Source: Schistocerca nitens (Eukaryota > Arthropoda > Insecta > Orthoptera > Acrididae). From it: a stretch of DNA of 64,000 nucleotides. A program made the translations under genes and the position numbers. Shown here in pieces: positions 31,869 through 43,271 of this stretch. The notes under the pieces were generated by a model. The model was not told the DNA's origin. It saw nothing but the letters and a program-made list of their open reading frames with translations, and searched no databases. The DNA is taken from assembly GCF_023898315.1 (NCBI RefSeq), contig NC_064616.1:546769602-546833601 (forward strand). The letters are read 5' to 3'. The number at the start of each line of letters is the position of its first letter. Position 1 is the stretch's first letter.

Positions 31869-33355
31869 TTGAGTATATCTCTCTGTTTATAATTAGTAAT
31901 GATCGGCTATGACTTGTCAGCCTATGTTCCTAGTTTGGAATTTATGTGAGTTTCCACTAACGCATAATTAATATTTCTGGACACACTACAGACAGTCTTA
32001 GATTACCATTTTGGTTGATAATATTAGTATTGTCTCCTATGTTTTATTACTTGTTTTAATGTTATTGGCAGTGTGATTGGTAATGATCAGTTACTCGTTG
32101 TATATTTTTGCTATTAGTGTCTTGTTTCTTATAAAGTCAGTTTAATTGTAAACTTGATGTTATTAATATATTTGTTATATGATCACCCAATTTGTAATTT
32201 TATAATACGTTTAATAGTTCCTTCTTTAAAGATTTGACACAACTGTAACTTTGCATTTAATGTTTTATTCCTCCCGCAGTTACCCAAACGATAAACTTGC
32301 TTTTAATATAGTGTTCTTTACACAATAAACATGCAGACAAACTGGGTGAAGATTAGTCTTCTCTATTCAATCTTTCTGAAAATACTAGAAATATTTCAGT
32401 GTGTTCTTTCTTTTTTGTCAGAAGAAAAATTTCCTTATTCCTAATTCTTTACGGTAAACTTAATAAAAACTGTTAAGGTGTAAATTTTTCCCAAGCAGAA
32501 GTGGGATGAATGTGGGACTACTTCTGCTTCCTTTCATATTTTAACACTTCATGGACTACTAATGTCGAAAGTTTTTGTGCTTCTGTGGCTGTACAGATAC
32601 TTGGGAAAGGGACAGAATGGAGCCGTTCTGTTTCATCTCATTTGAGATCAATAAACCCTTTCCTTGTCCCTTAGCACTCCCGGGATGTCAGTTTGTACAA
32701 TATGGATGCACAACTGAGTGTTTCTCAGATGTAGCGAGATATATAAATGAAGTGTAGAGAGTAGCAATACTAACCTAAACTTTTCTGTTCCATAGACGTC
32801 ATCTGACACAGTGTGCTGCAAATATAGAGTCTTCTCGCTTTTTTGTGTCCATTCTATCGGGTAGCAGAATGACACCGTCCTCCCCCGTACAAACAAACGA
32901 GCCTCCATCTTCAACGGACACCTTGAGGCTCGTTTTTTGAGTTATTCTTGTGCCCATCATCTTAACGTGAGTATGCTTTTTCGTCTGGCATACGACATTC
33001 CCAATTCAGGTTGGTTAGTGTGGGTTTGCACGTCAACAGATGTGACTGAACAACGTTTTCATGAAGTAAATAACAGTTAATGCTTATGGCGTAAGTCACA
33101 TGCAATCAATCTAATTAAATTCGTGTATTAGGTGAAATTTTGCAGATATGTCTTTTCCTTATTCCATTGTAGCAGATTTTTTGTGCATTATGTGTAATGG
33201 TTTACTGTACCACCCCCTTGTAGCCCCAAAATCCACGTACAATTTCTTCATCTAATCACTTTCAGCAATATTTCCTTTTTATATTCAAGAACGGTCCAGT
33301 TGGTTTACAGTTTGTATACGATATGCCCTGTAGTTTCAGCCCAACCTGTGTGTGC
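31869..33355. other. No gene recognised; one hairpin at 32896-32938
   Basis: AT-rich sequence. The only notable structure is a perfect 10-bp stem AACGAGCCTC / GAGGCTCGTT (32896-32905 and 32925-32934) overlapping a run of six T. In an animal genome this is not a bacterial-type terminator. A small pol III transcript end or chance are both possible. Confidence 0.3.
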
Positions 33356-34870
33356 CACTACATCTACATCTACATCTACATCTACATGACTACTCTGCAA
33401 TTCACATTTAAGTGCTTGGCAGGGGGTTCATCGAACCACAATCATACTATCTCTCTACCATTCCACTCCAGAACAGCGCGCGGGAAAAACGAACACCTAA
33501 ACCTTTCTGTTAGAGCTCTGATTTCTCTTATTTTATTTAGATGACCATTCCTACCTATGTAGGTTGGGCTCAACAAAATATTTTCACATTCGGAAGAGAA
33601 AGTTGGTGACTGAAATTTCGTAAATAAATTTCGCCGCGACGAAAAACGTCTTTGCTGTAATGACTTCCATCCCAATTCGCGTATCATATCTGCCATACTC
33701 TCTCCCCTACTACGTGATAATACAAAACGAGCTGCCCTTTTTTGCACCCTTTCGATGTTCTCCGCCAATCCCACCTGGTAAGGATCCCACACCGCGCAGC
33801 AATATTCTAACAGAGGACGAACGAGTGTAGTGTAAGCTGTCTCTTTAGTGGACTTGTTGCATTTTCTAAGTGTCCTGCCAATGAAACGCAACCTTTGGCT
33901 CGCCTTCCCCACAATATAATCTATGTGGTCTTTCCAACTGAAGTTGTTAGTAATTTTAACACCCAGGTACATAGTTGAATTGACACCTTGAGAAATGTAC
34001 TATTTATCGAGTAATCGAAATCCAACGGATTTATTTTGGAACTCATGTGGATCACCTCACACTTTTCGTTATTTAGCGTCAACTACCACCTGCCACACCA
34101 TACAGCAATCTTTTCTAAATCGCGTTGCAACTGATACTGGTTTTCGGATGACGTTACTAGACGGTAAATTAGAGCATCATCTGCGAACAACCTAAGAGGA
34201 CTGCTCAGATTGTCACCCAGGTCATTTATATAGATGAGGAACAGCAGAGGTCCCAGGACGCTTCCCTGGGGAACACCTGATATCACTTCAGTTTTACTCG
34301 ATGATTTGCCGTCTATTACTACGAACTGCGTCCTTCCTGACAGGAAATCACGAATCCAGTCGCACAACTGAGACGATACCCCATAGGCCCGCAGCTTGAT
34401 TAGAAGTCGCTTGTGAGGAACGGTGTCAAAAGCTTTCCGGAAATCTAGAAATACGGAATCAACTTGAGATCCCCTGTCGATAGCGGCCATTACTTCTTGC
34501 GAATAAAGAGCAAGCAGCGTTGCACAAGAACGATGTTTTCTGAAACCATGCTGATTACGTATCAATAGATCGTTCCCTTCGAGGTGATTCATAATGTTTG
34601 AATACAGTATATGCTCCAGAACCCTACTGCAAACCGACGTCAATGATATAGGTCTGTAGTTCAAGGGATTACTCCTGCTACCCTTCTTAAACACTGGTGC
34701 GACCTGCGCAATTTTCCAGTCTGTAGGTACAGATCTATCATTGAGCGAGCGGTTGTATATGAGTGCTAAGTAGGGAGCTATTGTATCAGCGTAATCTGAA
34801 AGGAACCTAATCGGTATACAATCTGGACCTGAAGACTTGCCCGTATCAAGCGATTTGTCCACCTTGTGAT
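33356..34870 (-). mobile_element. LINE of the Jockey/CR1 group, 5'-truncated, (CATCTA)n tail
   Basis: Minus orientation. The 3' end is the microsatellite read on the plus strand as CATCTACATCTACATCTA (33360-33387). The 5' end is lost near 34870, inside the reverse transcriptase. Similar TAGATG tails end the elements at 42922 and 61690, so this group uses a hexanucleotide tail instead of poly(A). Candidate flanking repeats (CCTGTGTG / CCTTGTG) are imperfect. Confidence 0.88.
33442..34862 (-). pseudogene. LINE reverse transcriptase, nearly intact
   Basis: From 34862: DTGKSSGPDCIPIRFLSD (fingers), APVFKKGSRSNPLNYRPISL, FLDFRKAFDTVPHKRL with the first catalytic Asp, VISGVPQGSVLGPLLFLIYI, and LRLFADDALIYR with the FADD catalytic pair. 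A CAG-to-TAG type stop at 34080-34082 (after CGRW) and a one-base shift near 33985 separate the C-terminal part (33972-33442: MYLGVKITNNFSWKDHI, VRPLLEYCCAVWDPYQ, SFFPRAVLEWNG). The enzyme primes reverse transcription at the nicked target. Only two lesions, so a moderately young copy. Confidence 0.92.
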
Positions 34871-35700
34871 TTCGTACTTGGTCTTTACAGAAAAAGATCC
34901 TTTCTATTAGAGGCCGTGCAACTCATTAAGTCTAACAAACACTGTTGCATGCTTATAATTCTCAGTACGTCGATTTTATTAGAATGAAAGTGCTTCTCTT
35001 TGCAGAGTGACTGTCCTTCCCTTGACTTTTCGTAGCATCCCTCTTTAATTACGTGATAATAATTATATTCAGTACTACTAATCCTTACATGCACGATAAA
35101 CTTATCCGGCACGATATCTTTCATTAACGTTCAAAGCACCAAATTCCACAGTCCTTGCTGATCATGTAATTAATGACATACTTCCTTACTGAACTCGTGG
35201 TTGTTTGTGACGTATTGAATATGTCGGGTTTCGAGAGGTTGTTCTTACGTAATAAATGTTCAATTTATAAACTGGTTCCTCCTTCATTCACCTTTCCTAC
35301 GCTCTGTACTCCTCTCAGTATCGTCATATGTCCTAAAGAGGTGTGAAATTACATTCCTCAAGAGATGTCTCTGACAGTGAGAGTAACCGAATAATATAGT
35401 TGCACATAGTATGAGATATAAAGCCTTATGCGTGACTTAAAGTCTTTTTTACCAAATTCACTCGTGCTTAACTTATCATTTAATGTTTTTTCGGTACTGC
35501 TCTTGCACATACAGTGAGTGAGATATTGTTTGTATAGGAGTAACAGAAATGAAACATTTTATCACCAATGCCTGAGGAACTTCGATAATCAAACAAAGTT
35601 CATTCACTATGGTGATAGAGGCAGCTCCTTCAGCGGGCTGGTCGAATGCTACGAAGACAAGAAGACAATCTTTGCGGCCCCCAGGCTGTGTTTGAGCAAG
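34871..35700. other. No recognisable feature
   Basis: AT-rich; short frames without motifs. Confidence 0.35.
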
Positions 35701-35713
35701 TGGTAACAAATAG

Positions 35714-35901
35714 TCGGCCAGAGTGGCCGAGCTGTTCTAGGCGCTACAATCTGGAACCGCGCGACCGCTACGGTCGCAGGTTCGAATCATGCCTCGGGCA
35801 TGGATGTGTGTGATGTCCTGAGGTTAGTTAGGTTTAAGTAGTTCTGAGTTCTAGGGGACTGATAACCTTAGAAGTTAGGTCCCATAGTGCTCAGAGCCAT
35901 T
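35714..35901 (+). mobile_element. tRNA-derived SINE, common family
   Basis: 12-13 bp target duplication TGGTAACAAATAG (35701-35713 and 35902-35914). B box variant GGTTCGAATCA, then TGCCTCGGGCATGG, TTAGGTTAGTTAGG, GGGGACTGATAACC and CATAGTGCTCAGAGCC. Confidence 0.95.
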
Positions 35902-35914
35902 TGGTAACAAATAG

Positions 35915-36285
35915 GAAACTTTTTCTCTTTCACCATTATTTATAATACCGGCTTCGAAAATTGGCGGCTGTTTCTTAACCTAACACATTAATTTGAAGAA
36001 TATTCGTAAAGATACTCTACAGTGATGTAGAAGGAACTTCCTAATACAAAATTCATTATTCACCCTGAAACGCTGTTATACGCTAGAGGAAAATATGGAC
36101 TAAGTCATTTTCTTTTTCTAATGAAGTGTCAGGTAGTTCATCGTTGTTGGAATATATGATAGCAAATTAAGACAAAATGAAACTCACATAACACAGTAAA
36201 GCGTGCCAAAATAGTCTCAGTGTAACCCCCTCCAGCAAAAACGCAAGCGTGTATTCTCGCATGCTAACGATCATAGAGGTTCAGA
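35915..36285. other. No recognisable feature
   Basis: No gene, RNA or repeat could be supported. Confidence 0.35.
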
Positions 36286-37200
36286 ATGGCATCCAGCGAT
36301 AAATTGTCCACAAACATATTGCGCCTTTTGTTGTATTTCGGCATTGGTTCTTGCAGTCCTTGGAGACCGAGTAACTTCCCACTTAATCATGTCCACTTAT
36401 CTTCAATTGGAGAGTTATCTGCTGATCTGGTTTACCATGGTAGTTGTCGTGGACGACGAAGAGCATGTAAGTCTCAACAGCCGTATTTGGATATGCATTA
36501 TCCTACTGAAAAAACACATTAATTTCCTGTCGAAGAAATGGTAGTAGCACGGGGATAAAAACCAGTGTAGTATAGTGGGTACTGGTTACTTTATCCTATA
36601 GAAACAACAAATGTGAATATGAACTGTAAATTATCCTCCTCCGCCCCTCACACCATGAATCGTGGGGTGGGACCCATGTGTCATCGGCGAATGCACTCTG
36701 GAATAAGCAGCTTAACGGATCTGCTCCTTACACGTGAACGTCCATTACACGCATACGTACAGATCCTACTCTCGTCAACACTCTCACGACACCAGAGTAC
36801 CCATGATCGGCGGTGTTGTGGTGTCTATGGTAGCCTAGCCAGTTTCATGTATGTTCTTGGTCCCGCTGCTAGCAGACGGTCCCTAATGGTTCCTGGTGAC
36901 ACAGCAGGTGCGACATGTACCTGAAAAATGTTGAGTTGGCCACTGCCACACTCGCTCGCACAACGCGCGTTCCTAAAAGAGCTTCTGTAAAACGCAGACG
37001 TCCAGAATATGGTCTACAGGTATGGGAATATTTCAGAGCCCACTGTTGGAAGTAGCAACACACCACTGATAGACTCTGACAGACATGTGCAACAGTCTGT
37101 CGATACATCTATCCGGCTTGCTGTAGTCCCACAAACCGACAACGTTTAAATCGCTGAAGCTGTGCGACAGTCGCCGGTCGGGCGTCTTAGTGCTGAAAAA
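36286..37200 (-). pseudogene. Tc1-like transposase relic
   Basis: Minus strand, N to C: RQTVAHVCQSLSVVCCYFQQ with WALKYSHTCRP (helix-turn-helix region, 37108-37000), then VHVAPAVSPGTIRDRLLAAG, TPQHRRSWVLWCRESVD, directly followed by ESRICTYACNGRSRVR. The piece between, with the first catalytic Asp, is deleted. Further on are HMGPTPRFMV and, below 36480, remains of the S-P-I-E segment (SADNSPIEDKW). The layout is that of the Tc1 family at 52903-54319, but much more diverged. Inactive. Terminal repeats were not found. Confidence 0.75.
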
Positions 37201-38016
37201 TTACTGCTGCAAACGCTGTTTGCCATTAAGCTCAGTTCAATTAATGACCTTAGACTCAAAACTGAGTGTACATAAATGAACTCCTATACCCTATTGAATC
37301 GCCGACGACCGTGACAAATGATTCCATAAAACTATAACCTCACAGTATGCACATATTATATACAGCCGTATCTGACTTCTTTCCGTGCTAATGTCATACC
37401 TTAGAAGTCATTACAGAGGCTGCTTTTGGTCCTTGTATTATACTCAGGGTTTTCACAGTGATTTGAGAGAAGATAATTCGAAACATTATAGAATGCATTC
37501 ACTATCACACAGTTGTCTGAGTACCACGTTTTATGAACAGAACACTACAGAATGTTCTACACGTAACACAAGCAATAGTTTTCGTCATACGCTTCTGTAT
37601 TCTGCCACTATTATCACTGTAAATTGTGTTTGCCTACTAAGTCTCTCTATATCTACCATCGTAAGACTGCCACAATTTTCCTGTCGTTGCTCATCAGCAA
37701 CTAAGGTTTGAAGATAACTGCTAATAAATCAGTGCTGGTGTATGAGTGAACGGTTCACACTGATCGACAAAGGCTGAAATCCTACCTTTTCTTGCTTATT
37801 ATTAAGGTTTGTATAAAGAAGAAAATTTTCGTGGTGCTGTTTATTGTCTATTGTTATTTAACTAAAATTTCCATTTCATAGTTTACTTTTTAATTTATAA
37901 TTATATTTTGTTAATGTTTGACATGTTGCGAAATATTTTACATTCATACATGTGTCCAGTGCAATGAAAATAAAATCATTTTCAACGCGATAGGATCTGC
38001 AGCTGCAATGAAGTTT
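37201..38016. other. No recognisable feature
   Basis: A 108-residue plus-strand frame at 37385-37711 has no known motif. The rest is AT-rich. Confidence 0.35.
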
Positions 38017-38300
38017 TTGAAAGATTTCTTGATGCCTTCAGTTGCCATTCTCTTTATTTCATGCACGACTATACAATTTCGGCCTGAGTCCATTCTCAAG
38101 TATTTTATAGCTGATTTTTTAGTAGTGAATTATGTCATGTATGTGTTTCCTCCTGTGGTTCCAGGAGCAACGACACACATGACATAATTTATTACTAAAA
38201 AATCACCAATAAAGTACTTTAAAATGGCTGAAAGCCGAAACTGTACAATTGTACATTAAATAAACAGAATGGGAGCTGAAGGCATCAAGAAATCTTTCAA
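38017..38300. repeat. Palindromic (fold-back) element
   Basis: The two halves are inverted copies: TTGAAAGATTTCTTGATGCC at the left end and its complement at the right end, and TGTCATGTATGTG near the centre against CACACATGACATA. Arms are about 130 bp with several mismatches and indels. It is non-coding. Either a MITE-like fold-back element or paired inverted repeats of a lost element core. Confidence 0.75.
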
Positions 38301-38896
38301 GATAATAAAATGTGCAAAACGAAAACATGATTGATAAAGGGGATCAAGGAAAACACCGGGGGAGAGTTGATACTTTTTGAGCAAACTGAGATAAATAAGG
38401 TAGAAAGTAAAATACATTTTCTCTCTCTTTCTCCATTCAGTTTTTATTTAAATTCATCAAATACATACATTATGAGTGTATTTGTGCTTATAAAAACAGA
38501 GAAAATGAATGAAACCTAAGTAACAGTGGTTTGCTGAAATTGTTATGGAGTTCTAGAGAAACCAAACCGACTGCATAATAGTCAACTGGAATTAATCGTC
38601 AGTATCTTTAATGGAGTAATATTTATTCCTGTAGATAACTGACAATCTCATTTTGTCAAGTATGTACACTTTGTCAATAAATCCAAAGTAGAACGTGGTG
38701 TGTGTTTATATGTACTCAGTACCATATATTATACGCAAAAGATGAGAGACTGCTGGGATTTATTGTTCATTATCAATATCTGCACCATAACACTTATCCT
38801 TTAAATAAAAGGCAAGTACGTCATTGATATGGCCGCAACATACACAAATGCAGTTCCTAGGGAAAAGAAACCAATTACTATGTATGTATGTACATG
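38301..38896. other. No recognisable feature
   Basis: AT-rich. If the minus-strand exon at 38897-39125 is real, this would be its 3' untranslated region; a minus-strand AATAAA occurs near 38758. Confidence 0.25.
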
Positions 38897-39125
38897 CTAA
38901 TACGTTGTACCATCAGTTTCAACAGACGGAGAGGTAATCTTCGAAGGTTTCTGAGTAGTAATCTGGAGAAACTCAACCTCTTCAGATGTAGAACCTGTTG
39001 ACTTGCATCCTGGTGGTGGCAGGGGACAGTCACTCTTCTGCAAAACATCTGACCCATCGACAGGTTCACTGAACTTCGGTTCAAGTGTGTTTCTTGCAGT
39101 GGTTTCATATGACGTGGATCCACTT
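38897..39125 (-). CDS. Candidate terminal exon, unrecognised Ser/Thr-rich protein
   Basis: Minus strand: TTTGCTTCTGATTCAG precedes the exon as a plausible acceptor. The frame then stays open for 75 codons to TAG at 38899-38897. It encodes SGSTSYETTARNTLEPKFSE, DCPLPPPGCKSTGSTSEEV and TTQKPSKITSPSVETDGTTY. The composition (Ser, Thr, Pro, acidic) is like a low-complexity tail of a secreted or membrane protein. A second minus-strand frame over the same DNA (39123-38878) is also open but Leu/Arg-rich and looks like the shadow. I recognise no family, and chance cannot be excluded. Confidence 0.25.
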
Positions 39126-39389
39126 CTGAATCAGAAGCAAATAATTATATTAATATTTGCTATCAATGTGGCAGTGAGTATGCATCTTATTTATAGTATT
39201 CGGGGGGATAGGGTTATGATTAAACTTCCACTACTTGGGTCAGTATGAACAGAAAACCATTTACTGTGTGGTTACCAAACTGTATAGGAATGGTGTTCAG
39301 ACTGTGCTCTGCAGCATTTGCGTTGTTAGTAGTGTTAGTGTCACGTCCTGCCGTTTGGCGTCTTTACCGATGCGGCAGTGTAAATTTGA

Positions 39390-40057
39390 AACACAGGCAT
39401 CAGTGCGCGTTACAGTCGCAGACAGTCAATGTGGGTCTGGAGAAGGTGACAAGAGCTTTGCTCGTAAGGCTGTTTTATCAAAACAACAGTAACAGAGCTA
39501 CTGCTCTTCACAAGTGTCGAAGTATTGAAGCAATACTGAGGGGTCCTCTCTCTGCACCTGGGTTGAAGAACATGATTCGGAATTTCGAACTATGTAGCGT
39601 TTTCAGAATTGTTCTTGGGAGAGGTCGACTGCCAATTGCGCAACAAACTGTCGAAGGAGTTCCTGTTGCCATGACTGAGAATGCAGTGCGCAATGTGCGA
39701 TGTACAAGCAGTGCACGAGCGTTGTTCTGAGAGTTGTACATTATATGTTCAACCGTTCGAAAAGTGCTGCAAAAAATTATGAAATGGTATCTGTAGTGCG
39801 GTTCCAGGCTGTCGTGGATGCAGATTGTCATAACACTGAGCACCGTTTGCAACTTGAAACGTTTTCATGGTAAGCAATTGACAAAGATTATCATATAATG
39901 TGAAAATTAAAATTTGTTTTTCTCAATGGCTTATTCCTTATTTCTCTTCAGCGTGTCCTGACAAATATTTCCTCGAAGTTTTAATCTCCTATGATGACTT
40001 GTTTGTCCCAGGGAACATCACAAGTAGTGAAAGCTTCCTTAGAACCACCCTGTATAT
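39390..40057 (+). pseudogene. DUF4817-type (mariner-like) transposase N-terminal relic
   Basis: The plus frame reads EKVTRALLVRLFYQNNSNRA, ALHKCRS, GPLSAPGLKNMIRNFELC and RGRLPIAQQTVEGVPVAMTE. This is the helix-turn-helix layout of the DUF4817 proteins that sit at the N-terminus of mariner-like transposases in arthropods. No DDE domain follows. At about 40045-40057 ACCACCCTGTA looks like a terminal repeat end. It is a non-functional remnant with the catalytic part deleted. The frame starting at 39245 is probably longer than the real protein start. Confidence 0.65.
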
Positions 40058-40459
40058 CTAACTGCTTTCCAGCCATTGCAGTCACTACTTAGTGGAACGT
40101 GGACGGTGATCTACATTCCAGTTACCACTTCCCGGTCTGAATAAATCTACCTGACCGATATGTTACCAAAAGAAAGCCGCCAAAGCAGAGGCAATATTGA
40201 GCCCTTGAGTTCGTACTGAATTCCGCTGTCGTAAGTAATTAAATAACTAAGATATTAGGAACTAGTTTTAAGCGTTTGTTGTTGTTATAAGTATTATATG
40301 AGTGTAATTACGTAAGTGTAAGTGTTATTGACATTGCAAATAAGTTAAAACTATGTGAACAGTACATTTTCTTCTTGCGCCTACGTTCCTAATGTTAGGT
40401 CTGATTTTACACACAAGAAACTTACGAAAATAGTAATATAAATTCATATTTCATTACAG
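40058..40459. other. No recognisable feature
   Basis: AT-rich. It would be intron if the plus-strand candidate exon at 40460 is real. Confidence 0.3.
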
Positions 40460-40687
40460 TTGTTGCAGCTCATCCAGGTAACAGAAAGCTTACACCATTG
40501 TGTTATGATTTTACCACAGATGATCAAGTACTGATAGTTGGGGAACCTGGATATAACCTGGTTAAAAGCGGAAAATTCATAATAGAGGTGACCGAGACAA
40601 AATCGAGGCAGCTGCTGAGCACAGAAATACGGCTTTTGTGGAAGTTTTGTGGTACCACGATCAGTCCTACGTTTTCTCTACTCTTAC
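40460..40687 (+). CDS. Candidate internal exon, unrecognised protein
   Basis: Plus strand: TTCATATTTCATTACAG just before 40460 and GTGAGT right after 40687 are good acceptor and donor sites. The 228-bp segment is open in one frame with phase 1 at both ends: VAAHPGNRKLTPLCYDFTT, DDQVLIVGEPGYNLVKSGK, FIIEVTETKSRQLLSTEIR, LLWKFCGTTISPTFSLL. Alternating hydrophobic residues suggest beta strands. Phase 1-1 exons are common for extracellular modules. No family recognised. Confidence 0.28.
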
Positions 40688-41270
40688 GTGAGTAAACGTG
40701 GTGCTGACGATGCTCCTTTAGACGAATGTCGAGTATCGTATTAGTGCTGTTCCTGTAGTTGCTGTAGGAAGATGTGAGACACTAGGCTTAGGTCAACATC
40801 AGCGATAATACAGACAGTAATAATCTGAATTAAATCGATAGATACTGTCAGTTAATATTATAAAAATAGAGTGAAAGGTAAAATCAGTCTGCATCATCAG
40901 AATACAAGGGGATAAAAAAAAACAGAAAAAATTATTTATTACGGTGTATGGATGGTCTTATTACTTGGAAAGAAACTGTTGTCATTCGTCTCAAAACTAT
41001 ATAATGACATGGACAGAAAATTTGTACGTAAGTAGTTATAAATTAGCTGTACACTTACGTAGATACACTATCGGTAGAGGAAAAGATGTCACATTCATAA
41101 AACAGAAATATACATAATAAATTTAGAAATAAATGAATTACGTATAGATCAGTGTACAGATATATGTTCTTGTGAGTTAATGTTGGGAAATGATGTATTT
41201 GTGTTTGTCTGCGTAACTGCGAAATATCGATAAAAGTTTTTGATGTCTCGTTGTGATGTTTGTCATACAG

Positions 41271-41453
41271 AATGACGGTATTATTGATTTGTTGTGACTT
41301 TAAAGTCGATTTCTCGAGGGAATCTGACACGGAAAGTGATCAAGTGGTGCTTACAACCACTTGTAAATTAGTCATAAATTTCCCTGCTCGACTTGCTAAA
41401 GATAATAATACCCTTCCAGATAATGTATTCACACTACAAGTGGAATTTAGGTG
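41271..41453 (+). CDS. Candidate internal exon, unrecognised protein
   Basis: TGTTTGTCATACAG before 41271 and GTAAGC after 41453 frame an open 183-bp segment. It encodes MTVLLICCDFKVDFSRES, DTESDQVVLTTTCKLVINF, PARLAKDNNTLPDNVFTLQ, VEFR, again strand-like. Its phase (2 at both ends) does not fit directly onto the 40460-40687 exon, so if both are real another exon must lie between or they belong to different genes. Weak evidence. Confidence 0.2.
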
Positions 41454-42074
41454 GTAAGCGGATTATCAGATCACGATGTGCAGTGAATCTCATTACATAA
41501 CATAGCTACATATGCAATTAAGAAACATGATAATTTAGGACAAAACAAGTGAATATTTTAAAGAAAGTAAAAAATATTACCTGGAGTGATGTCTGCAATA
41601 AACCTAATGCTAGATTTAAATAGGAAATATTTCTTAATAAATCTGTTTCCAATTCTGAGTTTAGTTTTCGTGGAAAGGTAATTAAACGCAATATTGTGAA
41701 GTCATTACAGAAACCTCATAGTACTACAGGTATCATAGTATGTTCCAAATGAAAAAATTGGAAGAACTGATAATGTTCCTAAAAGAAATTGATGTTGTAA
41801 ACAGTTCTGTATTATTTTAAGAAAAGTTGTATTAAAATGCTAGAGTATGTGCCTGCTGTCTGATATTGTCTGACGAACCATTAAAAACAGATCTGTATGG
41901 AATATTGTTAAAAGAGACATGGAAGGAACCCATGGCACATGATATCATTTTTCTTAAAAGACAGTTCCTGTGTAGCAGATATTTTTATCATTACTTTTGA
42001 ATAACTCGTGGAAACAGTTCAGAAGAGAAAGCAAATACAGATTAAGGGAACGATACAGAAGGCCTAGTAGATAG
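41454..42074. other. No recognisable feature
   Basis: AT-rich without assigned content, up to the LINE truncation point. Confidence 0.35.
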
Positions 42075-42922
42075 TGTCGGAAGTTCCATGCGGCTTTTCG
42101 CGGATGATGCTGTAGTATACAGAGAAGTTGCAGCATTAGAAAATTGTAGCGAAATGCAGGAAGATCTGCAGCGGATAGGCACTTTGTGCAGGGAGTGGCA
42201 ACTGTCCCTTAACATAGACAAATGTAATGTATTGCGAATACATAGAAAGAAGGATCCTTTATTGTATGATTATATGATAGCGGAACAAACACTGGTAGCA
42301 GTTACTGCTGTAAAATATCTGGGAGTATGCGTGCGGAACGATTTGAAGTGGAATGATCACATAAAATTAATTGTCGGTAAGGCGGGTACCAGGTTGAGAT
42401 TCATTGGGGGAGTGCTTAGAAAATGTAGTCCATCAACAAAGGAGGTGGCTTACAAAACACTCGTTCGACCTATACTTGAGTATTGCTCATCAGTGTGGGA
42501 CCCGTACCGGATCGGCTTGACGGAGGAGATAGAGAAGATCCAAAGAAGAGCGGTGCGTTTCGTCACAGGGTTATTTGGTAACCGTGATAGCGTTACGGAG
42601 ATGTTTAGCAAACTCAAGTGGCAGACTCTGCAAGAGAGGCGCTCTGCATCGCGGTGTAGCTTGCTCGCCAGGTTTCGAGAGGGTGCGTTTCTGGATGAGG
42701 TAACGAATATATTGCTTCCCCCTACTTATACCTCCCGAGGAGATCACGAATATAAAATTAGAGACATTAGAGCGCGCACGGAGGCTTTCAGACAGTCGTT
42801 CTTCCCGCGAACCATACACGACTGGAACAGGAAAGGGAGGTAATGACAGTGGCACGTAAAGTGCCCTCCGCCACACACCATTGGGTGGCTTGCGGAGTAT
42901 AAATGTAGATGTAGATGTAGAA
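42075..42922 (+). mobile_element. LINE 3' fragment (Jockey/CR1 group) with TAGATG tail
   Basis: 5'-truncated just before the FADD motif. It ends with the 3' untranslated CCCTCCGCCACACACC...GTGGCTTGCGGAGTA followed by TGTAGATGTAGATGTAG. It is the same family as 60831-61690 (shared 3' end) and related to 33356-34870. Confidence 0.92.
42088..42843 (+). pseudogene. LINE RT palm end to C-terminus, open but truncated
   Basis: The frame is uninterrupted for 251 codons: LFADDAVVYREVAALENC (catalytic Asp pair), REWQLSLNIDKCNVLRIHR, VKYLGVCVRNDLKWNDHI, LVRPILEYCSSVWDPYRIG, RAVRFVTGLFGNRDSVTEM and a conserved end SFFPRTIHDWNRKGR before TAA at 42841. Everything upstream of the palm (endonuclease, fingers, first catalytic Asp) is missing, so it cannot act. 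The absence of stops suggests a fairly recent insertion. Confidence 0.92.
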
Positions 42923-43271
42923 GGTATTTAGTGAAATTAAAAGTGATACTACTCTCTCCTCTGTAATATGGACTATTATTACAATCCTAAAAGAGTCAGG
43001 TCTCAAATTATAATTGTCATTCCGCATCAGTTGTAAAATATTTCGGAAGAAATGGAAATTGATGACAGACTGGGACTACAGCCCGTATTCCCCCCTTGTC
43101 GCCAGCATTTGCCTTAGCTACTTCGGCTAACGCCTGAACGAACGGCCGAAATCTCAATTTGTCCTCGTGCCCTGGTGTCTTCAATCCCAGCTCGAGGCCA
43201 GGTCTGGCACAAATATTTATTTATTTTGAAGTATTCTGCAGCAGATTCAGAACCATAATCACAGTTTTCGA

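Noticed and set aside
33360-33390. CATCTA microsatellite as an independent repeat
   Set aside because: It is the 3' tail of the adjacent minus-strand LINE, as shown by the same tail at two other copies.
38040-38260. Hammerhead-like strings (GAATGG...GGCCGAAA, ATGGC..GCCGAAAC) in the palindrome
   Set aside because: Neither arm has the required CUGANGA core in register, so a ribozyme cannot be supported.
39003-39248. 81-residue plus-strand frame opposite the terminal exon candidate
   Set aside because: No start context, splice support or motif; probably the complement of the minus-strand frame.
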